From: Streptococcus merionis DSM 19192
GTDB taxonomy: Bacteria > Bacillota > Bacilli > Lactobacillales > Streptococcaceae
DNA length: 63,618 nt
Assembly: GCF_000380085.1 (NCBI RefSeq)
Contig: NZ_KB904544.1
Location: 1-63,618 of the forward strand
Direction of reading: 5' to 3'
In this document: piece after piece, positions 7,853 through 16,272 of the stretch
Layout: the number at the start of each line of letters is the position of its first letter
Numbering within the stretch: position 1 is the first letter of the stretch
Notes under the pieces: generated by a model
Database searches by the model: none
Told to the model about the DNA's origin: nothing
Seen by the model: only the letters and a program-made list of their open reading frames with translations
Position numbers and translations under genes: made by a program

Positions 7853-8956
7853 ATGGCAAAACTTGGTTTTTCCCTCTATCCAGAACACGAGGACTTGGAC
7901 AGCTTAAAAACCTATGTCGATCAATTTCTAGCCTATCCTTGTGAACGTGTCTTTCTCAGTCTTTTGCAGCTGGATCCAGAAGATCAGGCGATGTTTGCGC
8001 ATTACAGAGCCATTATTGGCTATTGTGCCGAAAAAGGTCTGTCAGTCTTTGCGGATGTTAGTCCAAGCTTTATCACTAAAATGAGCTGGCAAGAGGATTT
8101 CGTCACTCAAGCAAAAGCCTTTGGACTTGCAGGGCTCAGGCTAGACGAATCCTACCCTGACGAGCAATTGGTAACTTTGACGCAAAACGCAGAAAGGCTT
8201 AACATCGAGCTCAATATGAGTACCGAACCCAAGCTGTTAGAGCGTTTAGTCGCTCAAGGGGCTAATCTGGAAAACGTCACCGCCTGTCATAACTTTTACC
8301 CACGGGAGTTTACAGGTCTTGGAACAGCTTATTTCTTAGACCTCAGTCAACAGTTTAGCGACTACGGTATTGAACGCGCTGCTTTTATCACAGCGCATAG
8401 TGCTGATACAGGGCCTTGGCCAGTTTCAGAAGGGCTCTGCACGCTTGAAGCACATCGCCATCTGCCACTGCGCGCCCAGTACAAATGGCTGGCAGCAACA
8501 GGCTTGGTAGACCATATCATCATTGCTAATCAGAAGGTGTCCTCAGAAGAGTTGGCCACATTAGCAACAGCTGAACTGTTGACCTTTGATATGGAGCTGA
8601 ATGAGGGCGTCTCAGAGATTGAAAGGCAGATTATCACTGAGGATCATGTTTACCGTGGCGATGTTTCGGACTATGTCATTCGCTCGACAGGGCATCGGGC
8701 TAAATACAATCAAGCAACTATAAAGCCTTACCGTGCAGGTGAGAAGGTTTCTCGAGGGGAGATCCTGATTGATAATAGCCTCTATGGGCGTTATTGTGGG
8801 GAGTTGCAGATTGCCCTCTGTGATTTTCAGGCGTCTGAGAAAACCAATACGGTCGGGCGTATCTGCCAAGAAGATTTGCCTCTGTTAGACTTGATCAAAC
8901 CTTGGCAGGGATTTCGGTTTGAAGTTGTAACGAAGGAAGGTGGTCATGTTACATAA
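7853..8956 (+). CDS. DUF871/MupG-like TIM-barrel protein
   Basis: The 367-residue protein begins KLGFSLYPE and has the two-part layout of the DUF871 family, a TIM barrel followed by a small beta domain from about residue 245. The characterised member, MupG of Staphylococcus aureus, is a 6-phospho-N-acetylmuramidase acting on PTS-imported MurNAc-GlcNAc. Here it sits between a GH1 phospho-glycosidase and a PTS regulator, with no murQ or murR in view, so the true substrate may be another phospho-disaccharide. Its end overlaps the regulator start by 11 nt. Confidence 0.8.
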   Translation: MAKLGFSLYPEHEDLDSLKTYVDQFLAYPCERVFLSLLQLDPEDQAMFAHYRAIIGYCAEKGLSVFADVSPSFITKMSWQEDFVTQAKAFGLAGLRLDESYPDEQLVTLTQNAERLNIELNMSTEPKLLERLVAQGANLENVTACHNFYPREFTGLGTAYFLDLSQQFSDYGIERAAFITAHSADTGPWPVSEGLCTLEAHRHLPLRAQYKWLAATGLVDHIIIANQKVSSEELATLATAELLTFDMELNEGVSEIERQIITEDHVYRGDVSDYVIRSTGHRAKYNQATIKPYRAGEKVSRGEILIDNSLYGRYCGELQIALCDFQASEKTNTVGRICQEDLPLLDLIKPWQGFRFEVVTKEGGHVT

Positions 8957-10931
8957 GAAAGAATGGCAACTGTTACAGCTTCTCTATGAAAAAGCTGATT
9001 ACCAAAAAAGCCAACAACTTGCAGATGCGATGGCGGTTTCTGAGCGGACGGTGCGCAAGTATTTGACAGGCTTGGAAGAGCGGATTAAACCTTTTGGAGC
9101 GGCATTAGATTACCAATACGGTTTAGGGGTTCGGCTGAAAATTGTAGAGGCTTCGATTTTTCAAAAGCAGTATCAGGAATGGCTAGATGCCAAAGAGAAT
9201 TTCAGTGATGCCAGAGGAATTGAAGAGGGGCAAGAAAGGCAATATTTCCTGCTCAAACATCTCTTTTTTGAGGAAGAATCTGTTGATCTTAACCAATTAA
9301 GGCAGGCCTTTCATATTAGCAAAAGTAGTATGAATCACCTATTGGCGGAGATTCGGCAATTGTTAGAACCTTATCAATTAAGGCTGTTGCGGGCTGCGCC
9401 GTCCATTTATCAGGTTTCTGGTGATGAAGCTCAAAAACGACGCTTTATTTCAGATTATTTTTTAACTATTAACTTCAAAGAAGTTTTGCGAACAGATTTA
9501 AAATCTCGCACCTTGCTACGAAATGTTGACCTTCCTTTTTTGAGTCAGGTCGTTCTAGAAGAGTGCCAAAAAGGGGCTCTCCAAATTTCGGATTTTACAT
9601 TGACCAATCTCTTGCTTCACATTAGCCTAACCATTATCCGCATGCAGACGGGTCATGCCTTGGCGGATGTTGCAGAAGCTGAGCAACTTTCAAAAACGAC
9701 AGAATATCAAGTAGCACAGCGCATTTTAGAGCGTTTGGAGGAGCAGTTACAGTTAGCGTTTCCAGTCGGTGAAACGCAAAATATGGCCTTGCATCTCTTG
9801 GCCAAGTCAAGACAATTGTCGGAAGATTTTTCGCAAACGTCACCCTTTTCCGAGGATATTCTAGCTGTTTTAGAGGATATTGACCGCGAGGAATCGACTA
9901 GCCTAAGTCAGGATTATCTGTTGTTAGAGGCTTTGATAGCCCACATGACACCTTTGCAGCTCCGTCTTCGTCATGGCATGCGTTTGGAAAATCCCTTGCT
10001 GGAAGAAATTAAGGAGCAGTACTCAGAGTATTTTGAGCTGACGAAGCGCTATTTCAAATCCTTATCATTTTTGGCAGATACTGAGGTGAACGATGATGAA
10101 TGGGCCTATATCACTTTGCATATTATCGCAGCTTTTGACCGACAAATGAGCCAAAAAGCCATTCGAACACTTGTCGTTTGCGCGACAGGTGTTGGTAGTG
10201 CTCAAGTGTTGAGAAATCGTCTGGAAGCCAATTTTGGACAGCGCTTAGAAATTGTAGAGTGTATTAGCTACCATGAGCTCTCAGATAGGCATTTGCAGGA
10301 CATTGATTTGCTTATCTCTTCGATTGACATCAGTGAGCTCATGTTCTCGGTACCTAGCGTGACTGTCAGCGTTTTTCTAAATGCTGCGGATATTCAGGCG
10401 ATCAATCGCAGTATTCAAACGATTGCAAAGCGATCCGTTTCAACATCGCAAAGCCATTCTCAGCAAGATCAGCAACAATTGTTAGAAGCCTTTGATTACT
10501 GTTTTAGGCCAGACCATTTTCTACTGATAACGGAGAAAATGACGAAGGAGCAGCTGTTGACGCAGATGATTGCTTGCTTAGATGAGGTTGTCACAAGCCA
10601 AGATATTGCCTCTTTTTACCAGCAGTGCTTAGCGCGTGAACAATTATGCTCGACTGCTTTTTCGGATCAGATGGCCTTTCCCCATCTGATGGAAGCGATG
10701 AGTGAGAAAGCACAAGTGATTGTTGCTTGTGTGCCACAAGGGATTAGTTGGGACAATGCTCATCCAGAGATTCGGATTGTGGTCCTGTTATCACCATCAA
10801 GGCACCGCAATCAGGAATTGAAAATCGTGTCACATCAATTGGCGCAATGGATCGACAATGACAAGATTCAAGCTAGCCTTCTTAAAGAGCCTAGCTACAC
10901 ACATTTTCGTCAGTTATTTTTAAATGCTTAA
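8946..10931 (+). CDS. PRD-type transcriptional regulator with PTS EIIB- and EIIA-like domains (LicR/MtlR class)
   Basis: A 661-residue regulator. From the N-terminus it has an HTH segment (SQQLADAMAVSERTVRKYL), two PTS-regulation domains with His-containing helices (LLLHISLTIIRM; YITLHIIAAF), a EIIB-like domain with VVCATGVGSAQ, and a C-terminal EIIA-like domain with AFPHLMEAM. Such proteins activate PTS operons when phosphorylated by HPr or dephosphorylated by their EIIB. It very likely controls its own operon. ATG 8946 has AAGGAAGG upstream; GTG 8940 is possible. It is DNA-binding and unlike the RNA-binding antiterminator gene further downstream. Confidence 0.9.
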   Translation: MLHKKEWQLLQLLYEKADYQKSQQLADAMAVSERTVRKYLTGLEERIKPFGAALDYQYGLGVRLKIVEASIFQKQYQEWLDAKENFSDARGIEEGQERQYFLLKHLFFEEESVDLNQLRQAFHISKSSMNHLLAEIRQLLEPYQLRLLRAAPSIYQVSGDEAQKRRFISDYFLTINFKEVLRTDLKSRTLLRNVDLPFLSQVVLEECQKGALQISDFTLTNLLLHISLTIIRMQTGHALADVAEAEQLSKTTEYQVAQRILERLEEQLQLAFPVGETQNMALHLLAKSRQLSEDFSQTSPFSEDILAVLEDIDREESTSLSQDYLLLEALIAHMTPLQLRLRHGMRLENPLLEEIKEQYSEYFELTKRYFKSLSFLADTEVNDDEWAYITLHIIAAFDRQMSQKAIRTLVVCATGVGSAQVLRNRLEANFGQRLEIVECISYHELSDRHLQDIDLLISSIDISELMFSVPSVTVSVFLNAADIQAINRSIQTIAKRSVSTSQSHSQQDQQQLLEAFDYCFRPDHFLLITEKMTKEQLLTQMIACLDEVVTSQDIASFYQQCLAREQLCSTAFSDQMAFPHLMEAMSEKAQVIVACVPQGISWDNAHPEIRIVVLLSPSRHRNQELKIVSHQLAQWIDNDKIQASLLKEPSYTHFRQLFLNA

Positions 10932-10969
10932 ATAAACAAAAATTTTATAGTAAAGAATAGGAGAAAGTT

Positions 10970-11281
10970 ATGAAACACATTATGTTAGTTTGCAATGCTG
11001 GAATGTCTACCAGTCTTTTGGTAACCAAAATGGAAAAGGCAGCTGAAGCCAAGGGAATTGAAGCTACTATTTGGGCAGTTCCTGTTTCAGAAGTGGATCA
11101 GGAATTTGCAAGCAAAACCATAGATGTCCTGATGGTCGGGCCGCAGGTTCGGTTCATGCTTGACGAGTATAAGGAAAAATTTGAACCAGGTACTAAGGTG
11201 ACAGACATCAACATGGTGGATTACGGAGTGATGAATGGTGAAAATGTCTTTAATAGTGCCTTGGCTTTGATGGGAGACTGA
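10970..11281 (+). CDS. PTS lactose/cellobiose-family EIIB
   Basis: The 103-residue domain carries the phosphorylated cysteine in the P-loop VCNAGMSTSLLV (Cys8). It relays phosphate from the IIA encoded next to the incoming sugar on IIC. Length and motif are normal for the cellobiose-type IIB (CelA/ChbB). RBS GGAG lies 8 nt upstream. It forms a compact block with IIA, DUF3284 and IIC. Confidence 0.95.
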   Translation: MKHIMLVCNAGMSTSLLVTKMEKAAEAKGIEATIWAVPVSEVDQEFASKTIDVLMVGPQVRFMLDEYKEKFEPGTKVTDINMVDYGVMNGENVFNSALALMGD

Positions 11282-11282
11282 T

Positions 11283-11627
11283 ATGGAAAACGAATCTCCC
11301 TTATTAGAAACAATCATGCAGCTGATCATGTACGGTGGTGACGCAAAGAGTAAGGCTGTCGAAGCGATTAGAGCTGCTAAAAAACAGGAATTTACGGTCG
11401 CACAAGAAAAATTATCAGAAGCCCAAGCTTCCCTCGGACTGGCTCACCATGCTCAGACAGGGCTACTCACTCAGGAAGCAAACGGTGAGGCTGTCAGTGT
11501 TAGTCTTTTGATGGTTCATGGTCAAGATCATCTCATGAATGCTATCACCTTTATCGATATGGCTAAGGAAGTGATTGATGTTTATCAGGAGATGGCTGAA
11601 CTCAAGGAGTCTTGCCATGGAAGTTAA
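11283..11627 (+). CDS. PTS lactose/cellobiose-family EIIA
   Basis: The 114-residue helical IIA has the active histidine in LAHHAQTGLL. A second conserved region, VHGQDHLMNA, ends the helical bundle, which forms trimers in this family. It receives phosphate from HPr and passes it to the adjacent IIB. Its ATG begins one base after the IIB stop, and its end overlaps the next gene. Confidence 0.95.
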   Translation: MENESPLLETIMQLIMYGGDAKSKAVEAIRAAKKQEFTVAQEKLSEAQASLGLAHHAQTGLLTQEANGEAVSVSLLMVHGQDHLMNAITFIDMAKEVIDVYQEMAELKESCHGS

Positions 11628-12066
11628 AAAGACTGTCAATGCTTCAGCGAAAGACATTTATTGTTTTTTGCTGAGCGCTTTGAAATCAGATTATGAAGCA
11701 GCTCTCGGCAGGACTGCTCAAGCAAGTGCGTTGCAAGAGGGGTTGCAATTTCACAAAAAGTTTGGCAAAAATCAGGCCAACCAAGCCCATGTCAGGGTGA
11801 CTGTGCTAAAGCCCAATAAAGAGTATGGACTGGCCTTTCGCTCCAGTAGAGGAACCCAATGGCTGCGTTATCAGATAGAAGCGAAAGACGATAGGAGCTG
11901 TCATATCGTCTACACTGAGGAATTTTCCCCAGAAGGAAAACTAAACACATGGAATTATAAATTGCTAATGCCTTTCATGCGTCGGTCACTCGAACAGCGT
12001 ATGGCCTTACAAATTGAAAAATTAGCAGAATTCGCAAAAAACAAGGAGGTAATGTCACATGAATAA
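11617..12066 (+). CDS. DUF3284 domain protein
   Basis: The 149-residue cytoplasmic protein matches the DUF3284 family, which is found almost only in cellobiose-type PTS operons. The fold is SRPBCC/START-like (N-terminal VKKTVNASAKDIYCFL, later RYQIEAKDD...YTEEFSPEG). Its biochemical function is unknown; a sugar- or phosphosugar-binding helper is only a guess. ATG 11617 follows AAGGAG and overlaps the IIA stop. The end overlaps the IIC start. Confidence 0.8.
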   Translation: MEVKKTVNASAKDIYCFLLSALKSDYEAALGRTAQASALQEGLQFHKKFGKNQANQAHVRVTVLKPNKEYGLAFRSSRGTQWLRYQIEAKDDRSCHIVYTEEFSPEGKLNTWNYKLLMPFMRRSLEQRMALQIEKLAEFAKNKEVMSHE

Positions 12067-13429
12067 TAAATTCATGAATGGCTTTATGAAGATCGCTGGG
12101 AAATTAGGATCCCAGAAACACTTGGTCATCATCAGAGATTCTTTCATCGCGATGATGCCTCTTACCATGGCAGGGTCAATCGCTGTCCTTTTAAACGTCT
12201 TTTTCCGCGATATTCCAACCAATATGGGGTGGACTGGTTTTGTGAAAGCTATGACACCGCTGATTACCATAAATGGTTACGTCTATTTTGGTACCATTGC
12301 CATTACGGCTCTCATCTTTTCATTTGCGGTTGGTTATAATTATGCTCAAACGGAAAAAGTCAATCCAATCGCGGGAGGCTTGGTATCTTTTGCATCCTTT
12401 GTAGCCACTATGCCACAAACCGTAACCATCATGACTGATTTGACAGGAGTAGATAAGTCAGTCCTTAAGGCCTTGTCTGGACTAGGCTTAGTCCTGAATG
12501 GTTCTACCTTAGAAACATCGGAATGGGGTGCTTTGACAACGGTCTATGCTGGGGCGACTGGTCTCTTTACAGCCTTGATTATCGGTATGTTTGCATCTTG
12601 GATTTATACGACCTTGATGAATAAGAATGTCACCATCAAAATGCCCGAAAATGTACCGCCAGCAGTTAACAAGGCTTTTGCGGCCATCATTCCTGGTACA
12701 GTAGCTATTTATGCTTCGGCTTTAATTGGTTATCTGCCAGTGGTGCTAGCCAGCAAACCGCTTAACGATTTGATTTCAGAGTATATCCAACGTCCGTTGA
12801 TGAATCTGTCTCAAGGATGGTTCAGTGTTGTCTTTTTGTCCTTCCTCGTGCAACTTTTCTGGTTCTTTGGTCTTCATGGTCACAACGTTTTAGCACCGAT
12901 CATGGATGGTATTTACGCGCCAGCTCTCTTGGAAAATACAGCTGTCTATGAAGCGACAAGAGATGTCAGTCAACTTCCTTGGCTTTGGACTCGTGGCTCT
13001 TTTGATGCCTATGCCCAAATGGGTGGCTCAGGTGTGACCATAGCCCTGATTATCGCGATCTTTATCTTTTCTAAGCGCAAAGAATACCGCACAGTAGCAA
13101 AACTATCAGCACCAATGGGTGTCTTTAACATCAACGAGCCGATTACCTTTGGTATCCCGATGGTTTTGAATCCTTACTTTGTGATTCCGTGGTTGATTGT
13201 TCCACCTATCTGTTGTGCGATTGCTTATGCGGCAACGACGGCAGGGCTTATTCCACCAGTTTACGTACTAGTTACTTGGATCACCCCTCCGGGACTCTAT
13301 GCATTCTTGGCAACGGGGAATAACCTCATGGCAGGTTTGGTCTCTATTTTCAATATTTTTGTTGCCTTCTTAATCTGGGCACCATTTGTCATTGCAGCAA
13401 ATCGTGTCAAAGTGGAAGAAGACGTTTAG
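12059..13429 (+). CDS. PTS cellobiose-family EIIC permease
   Basis: The 456-residue membrane permease has about ten hydrophobic segments and the family features MNNKFMNGFMKIAGKLG at the start, FGLHGHNVLAPIMDG in the substrate region and FNINEPITFGIPMVLNP near the C-terminal loop. The NEPITFG motif is typical of cellobiose/lactose IIC and contacts the sugar. AAGGAGGT precedes the ATG by 8 nt. It is the last gene of the operon, followed by a hairpin. Substrate is probably a beta-linked disaccharide. Confidence 0.92.
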   Translation: MNNKFMNGFMKIAGKLGSQKHLVIIRDSFIAMMPLTMAGSIAVLLNVFFRDIPTNMGWTGFVKAMTPLITINGYVYFGTIAITALIFSFAVGYNYAQTEKVNPIAGGLVSFASFVATMPQTVTIMTDLTGVDKSVLKALSGLGLVLNGSTLETSEWGALTTVYAGATGLFTALIIGMFASWIYTTLMNKNVTIKMPENVPPAVNKAFAAIIPGTVAIYASALIGYLPVVLASKPLNDLISEYIQRPLMNLSQGWFSVVFLSFLVQLFWFFGLHGHNVLAPIMDGIYAPALLENTAVYEATRDVSQLPWLWTRGSFDAYAQMGGSGVTIALIIAIFIFSKRKEYRTVAKLSAPMGVFNINEPITFGIPMVLNPYFVIPWLIVPPICCAIAYAATTAGLIPPVYVLVTWITPPGLYAFLATGNNLMAGLVSIFNIFVAFLIWAPFVIAANRVKVEEDV

Positions 13430-13444
13430 ACTAATTAACACAAG

Positions 13445-13480
13445 GAGATTGAGACAGGAGTGCTCAGTCTCTTTTCTATT
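13445..13480 (+). terminator. intrinsic terminator of the first PTS operon
   Basis: GAGATTGAG (13445-13453) pairs with CTCAGTCTC (13463-13471) through one G-U pair, and TTTTCTATT follows. Confidence 0.65.
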
Positions 13481-13664
13481 ATAGCTTCAAGCCAGTTTTT
13501 CTCGCAGAGAAAAACAAGAAAACCACCAGCTAAGCTGGTTGACAAGGCTTATAGTTTCCGTTTATTTTTCTTAGTATAATCTAATTGTTCAGGTTAGAAA
13601 AAGGAGGAAAAATAATTTTCATCTTTAGATAGTGGTTTATTTAGGAAAATTTTCTCAAATTCTA

Positions 13665-13693
13665 TTGACAACGCTATCATTTTTTGGTAGACT
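13665..13693 (+). promoter_or_regulatory. promoter TTGACA-17-TAGACT for the licT-type operon
   Basis: Consensus -35 TTGACA at 13665-13670, 17-bp spacer, -10 TAGACT at 13688-13693. RNA would start near 13700, about 12 nt before the RAT sequence. Confidence 0.7.
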
Positions 13694-13711
13694 ATTGTTA
13701 ATTTCATAAAC

Positions 13712-13740
13712 GGATTGTTACTCTTTGGGAGGCATTACCA
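13712..13740 (+). promoter_or_regulatory. ribonucleic antiterminator (RAT) sequence
   Basis: GGATTGTTACT followed by GGGAGGCATTACC matches the BglG/LicT RAT pattern (GGATTGTTACT...GGCA..ACC). The CAT domain of the antiterminator encoded just downstream should bind this RNA hairpin and block the adjacent terminator. Confidence 0.8.
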
Positions 13741-13744
13741 GACA

Positions 13745-13785
13745 TCTAAGTGAAGGGTGTGGTGTGTCTTCTAGAGAGTTTTTTT
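13745..13785 (+). terminator. leader terminator controlled by the RAT
   Basis: TCTA+GAAG (13745-13755, with a 3-nt AGT bulge) pairs with CTTCTAGA (13768-13775). GAG and seven T follow. It lies directly after the RAT, as in autoregulated antitermination leaders. Confidence 0.6.
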
Positions 13786-13809
13786 AATCAATTTTGTAAA
13801 GGTAGAAAG

Positions 13810-14652
13810 ATGAAAGTAGTCAAAAAAATCAATAATAATGTTGCAGAATGTATTGATAATAACGGTCAAGAATTGATTGCTTTTGGTCGAGGGATCGGTT
13901 TTCCAAAGACGCCTTATGAGCTCACAGACTTGTCAAAAATCGATATGACCTTTTATAAGCTCAATGCGCATTTTGCACAATTGCTGACAGAATTGCCAGA
14001 AGAGCTAATTCAGCTCAGTGTTGAAATCGTTAATATGGCGCAAACTCAGCTAAATGGGCAACTTAATCCAACTTTAGTGTTTAGTTTGGCAGATCATATT
14101 AACTTTGCCATCAAGCGCTTGAGTGATTTTAAAGAAGTAAAGATTCTTTTTTCACACGAAGTGGCTAGATCCTATCCCAAGGAGACAAAAGTCGCCGAGC
14201 AGGCGCTCAATCTGATTAACGAAAAGTTACAGGTTCAACTGCCAAATAGTGAAGTCACAGCGGTTGCTATGCACTTTATCAATGGTCAAGCAGAGTATGC
14301 CGCTTCAAGTGAGGAAGTCAAGCTTTCAGAGTTGATCGAGATTATCACACAAATTATTGAAAAAGAACTCCAAGTGACGATTAACCGCGAGGAGTTTAAC
14401 TACCAACGTTTCCAAACGCATGTTCGCTATTATCTTAGTCGGACGGAGCAGCAGGAGCATTTCATCGAAGGCAATCAGGCTATTTTGAATTCGCTTAAAA
14501 ACGGCCAACCAGCTATCTACCGTACTGCCACAGTCGTCATGGACTATCTCCAGTCTAGCTATGAGATTGAAGGGGCAGATGACGAATTGCTTTACCTGAT
14601 GATTCATATCAACAGGCTTTATGAACAAAATGGAGAAAAATATGTCCGATAA
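13810..14652 (+). CDS. licT: LicT/BglG-type RNA-binding antiterminator
   Basis: The 280-residue protein has an N-terminal CAT RNA-binding domain (MKVVKKINNNVAECID...AFGRGIGF). PRD1 carries the His of LADHINFAIKRL and PRD2 that of THVRYYLSR. It dimerises and binds the RAT when the sugar is present and the EII no longer phosphorylates it. Here it would act on the RAT 100 bp upstream, controlling its own gene and the overlapping EIIBC gene. ATG 13810 is chosen because the CAT domain starts there and AAAGG lies upstream; the longer frame runs back into the terminator. Confidence 0.9.
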   Translation: MKVVKKINNNVAECIDNNGQELIAFGRGIGFPKTPYELTDLSKIDMTFYKLNAHFAQLLTELPEELIQLSVEIVNMAQTQLNGQLNPTLVFSLADHINFAIKRLSDFKEVKILFSHEVARSYPKETKVAEQALNLINEKLQVQLPNSEVTAVAMHFINGQAEYAASSEEVKLSELIEIITQIIEKELQVTINREEFNYQRFQTHVRYYLSRTEQQEHFIEGNQAILNSLKNGQPAIYRTATVVMDYLQSSYEIEGADDELLYLMIHINRLYEQNGEKYVR

Positions 14653-16045
14653 AAATAAACAACTAGCGCAAGCTATTTTAGAACAAATCGGTGGGGCGGA
14701 TAATATCAGTCTCGCTACTCACTGCATGACCCGTCTGCGTCTAAATCTGAAAGACCGCTCCCTCGTCAATGACGAGGCGGTTAAAGCTATTCCAGGCGTT
14801 TTAGGATTAGTGGAGTCTGGTGGCCAAGTCCAAATCGTCATCGGCCAGCACGTTCCAAAAGTGTATCAAGAATTAACCACTCTTGCTGGCATTTCAACAC
14901 ATGAAGCGATTGAGGAGAATTTAGATAAACCAAAAGAAAAATTGACCTTGAAAAAAGTCGGTATGAATATATTGGATTATATGGCTGGGTCAGTAACTCC
15001 CTTGATTCCTGCCATGATTACAGCGGCTATGTTCAAGACCGTGTTGGTCATTATTGGTCCAGATTTATTAAATCTAATCAGCGTTAAAAGCGATGCCTAT
15101 GTTTTGCTTAATGCGCTCTACAATGCTTTCTTTTACTTCATGCTAATTTATGTTGGATTTACAGCTGCCAAGAAATTAGGAGCAAATCAGGTTATGGGGC
15201 TGTTTGCGGGAGCTATGCTTCTAGTGCCAGAATTAGTGGCTTTGGATGGTCAGGCCTTTCAGGTCTATGGCTTTATTCCTTCGACCATGCACAATTACGC
15301 TCAAACCTTGCTGCCTGTTCTGCTTATCGTAGCTGTTATGAGCTATCTTGAGAGCTTTTTCAAAAAGATTATTCCTAGTACGCTTGCCACGATCTTTGTC
15401 CCATTTTTAACCATGCTTATGACAGTTCCATTAGCCTTTGCGTTATTGGCTCCTCTTGGGAATATTCTTGGAAATTGGATTGGAAGTGCTTTGATAGCGT
15501 TTAATAACAGAGCAGGTTTCTTAGCGACAGCAGTCTTAGCAGCCATTTGGTGTTTTCTGATTTTGACAGGTATGCACCACGTACTCATTTTCTTTGGTAT
15601 TTCTTCTATCTTGACTAACGGCGTTGATTTCTTTGTCTTAACAGCTGGTGGAATGGCGCAATTTGCGGCCTTTGGAATGGCAATCGGTGCTTTCTTGCGT
15701 ATACGAGATAAAGAAGAAAAAGGTCTGGCTTTGGGTTACGTCATCTCAGGCCTAGTTGGTGGTGTGACGGAGCCTACGCTCTTTGGTGTAGGGATGCGCT
15801 TCAAAAAACCATTTATAGCCTTGGCAATCGGTGGCTTTGTTGGAGGTTTGTATGCTGGAGTCATGAGTGTCGGTACTTATGTCGCTGGCGCAACTAACTT
15901 TTTGATGGTGTTAGGCTATGTTGGCGGCGGAATGACTAACACAATTCACGGTATCATAGGTTGTTTGATTTCATTAGGAGTAACTGCAGCTCTGACTTAT
16001 CTCTTTGGCTTTGATAAACAGGATCCAGTCCTTCAGAAGGATTAA
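14642..16045 (+). CDS. PTS EIIBC (glucose/beta-glucoside superfamily) lacking EIIA
   Basis: The 467-residue permease has an N-terminal EIIB (Cys in ATHCMTRLRLNLKD) followed by a membrane EIIC from about residue 100. The HH motif GMHHVLIFFG and the GGVTEPTLFGV signature of the superfamily are present. Family members such as BglP are about 610-630 residues with a fused C-terminal EIIA. That domain is absent here, as in MurP-type transporters, which use a separate glucose-type IIA. RBS GGAG precedes ATG 14642, which overlaps the licT stop. The substrate could be a beta-glucoside or an amino sugar such as MurNAc. Confidence 0.88.
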   Translation: MSDKNKQLAQAILEQIGGADNISLATHCMTRLRLNLKDRSLVNDEAVKAIPGVLGLVESGGQVQIVIGQHVPKVYQELTTLAGISTHEAIEENLDKPKEKLTLKKVGMNILDYMAGSVTPLIPAMITAAMFKTVLVIIGPDLLNLISVKSDAYVLLNALYNAFFYFMLIYVGFTAAKKLGANQVMGLFAGAMLLVPELVALDGQAFQVYGFIPSTMHNYAQTLLPVLLIVAVMSYLESFFKKIIPSTLATIFVPFLTMLMTVPLAFALLAPLGNILGNWIGSALIAFNNRAGFLATAVLAAIWCFLILTGMHHVLIFFGISSILTNGVDFFVLTAGGMAQFAAFGMAIGAFLRIRDKEEKGLALGYVISGLVGGVTEPTLFGVGMRFKKPFIALAIGGFVGGLYAGVMSVGTYVAGATNFLMVLGYVGGGMTNTIHGIIGCLISLGVTAALTYLFGFDKQDPVLQKD

Positions 16046-16088
16046 GATTAGAAAGGGACTATTATATCAAAAAAATTATTGTTACACG

Positions 16089-16116
16089 TTGACGATATTG
16101 GTTTTCTTTGTATAAA
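16089..16116 (+). promoter_or_regulatory. possible promoter TTGACG-16-TATAAA
   Basis: It lies in the 227-bp gap after the EIIBC gene and could drive the OYE-transporter-deacetylase genes. No terminator is obvious between EIIBC and this site, so read-through is also possible. Confidence 0.4.
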
Positions 16117-16272
16117 TCATCATCATCCTTAAAGGATTGAGTTAAGTAACAAGCAAATTAAGTGTAAACCAAGATGAATATTGTTCATTTGTATAATTAG
16201 TTTTAAAAAGTAATTATAGGTTTAAAAACTATTTTGAAACACCAATAGCAACATTAAAGGGGACAAATAAAT

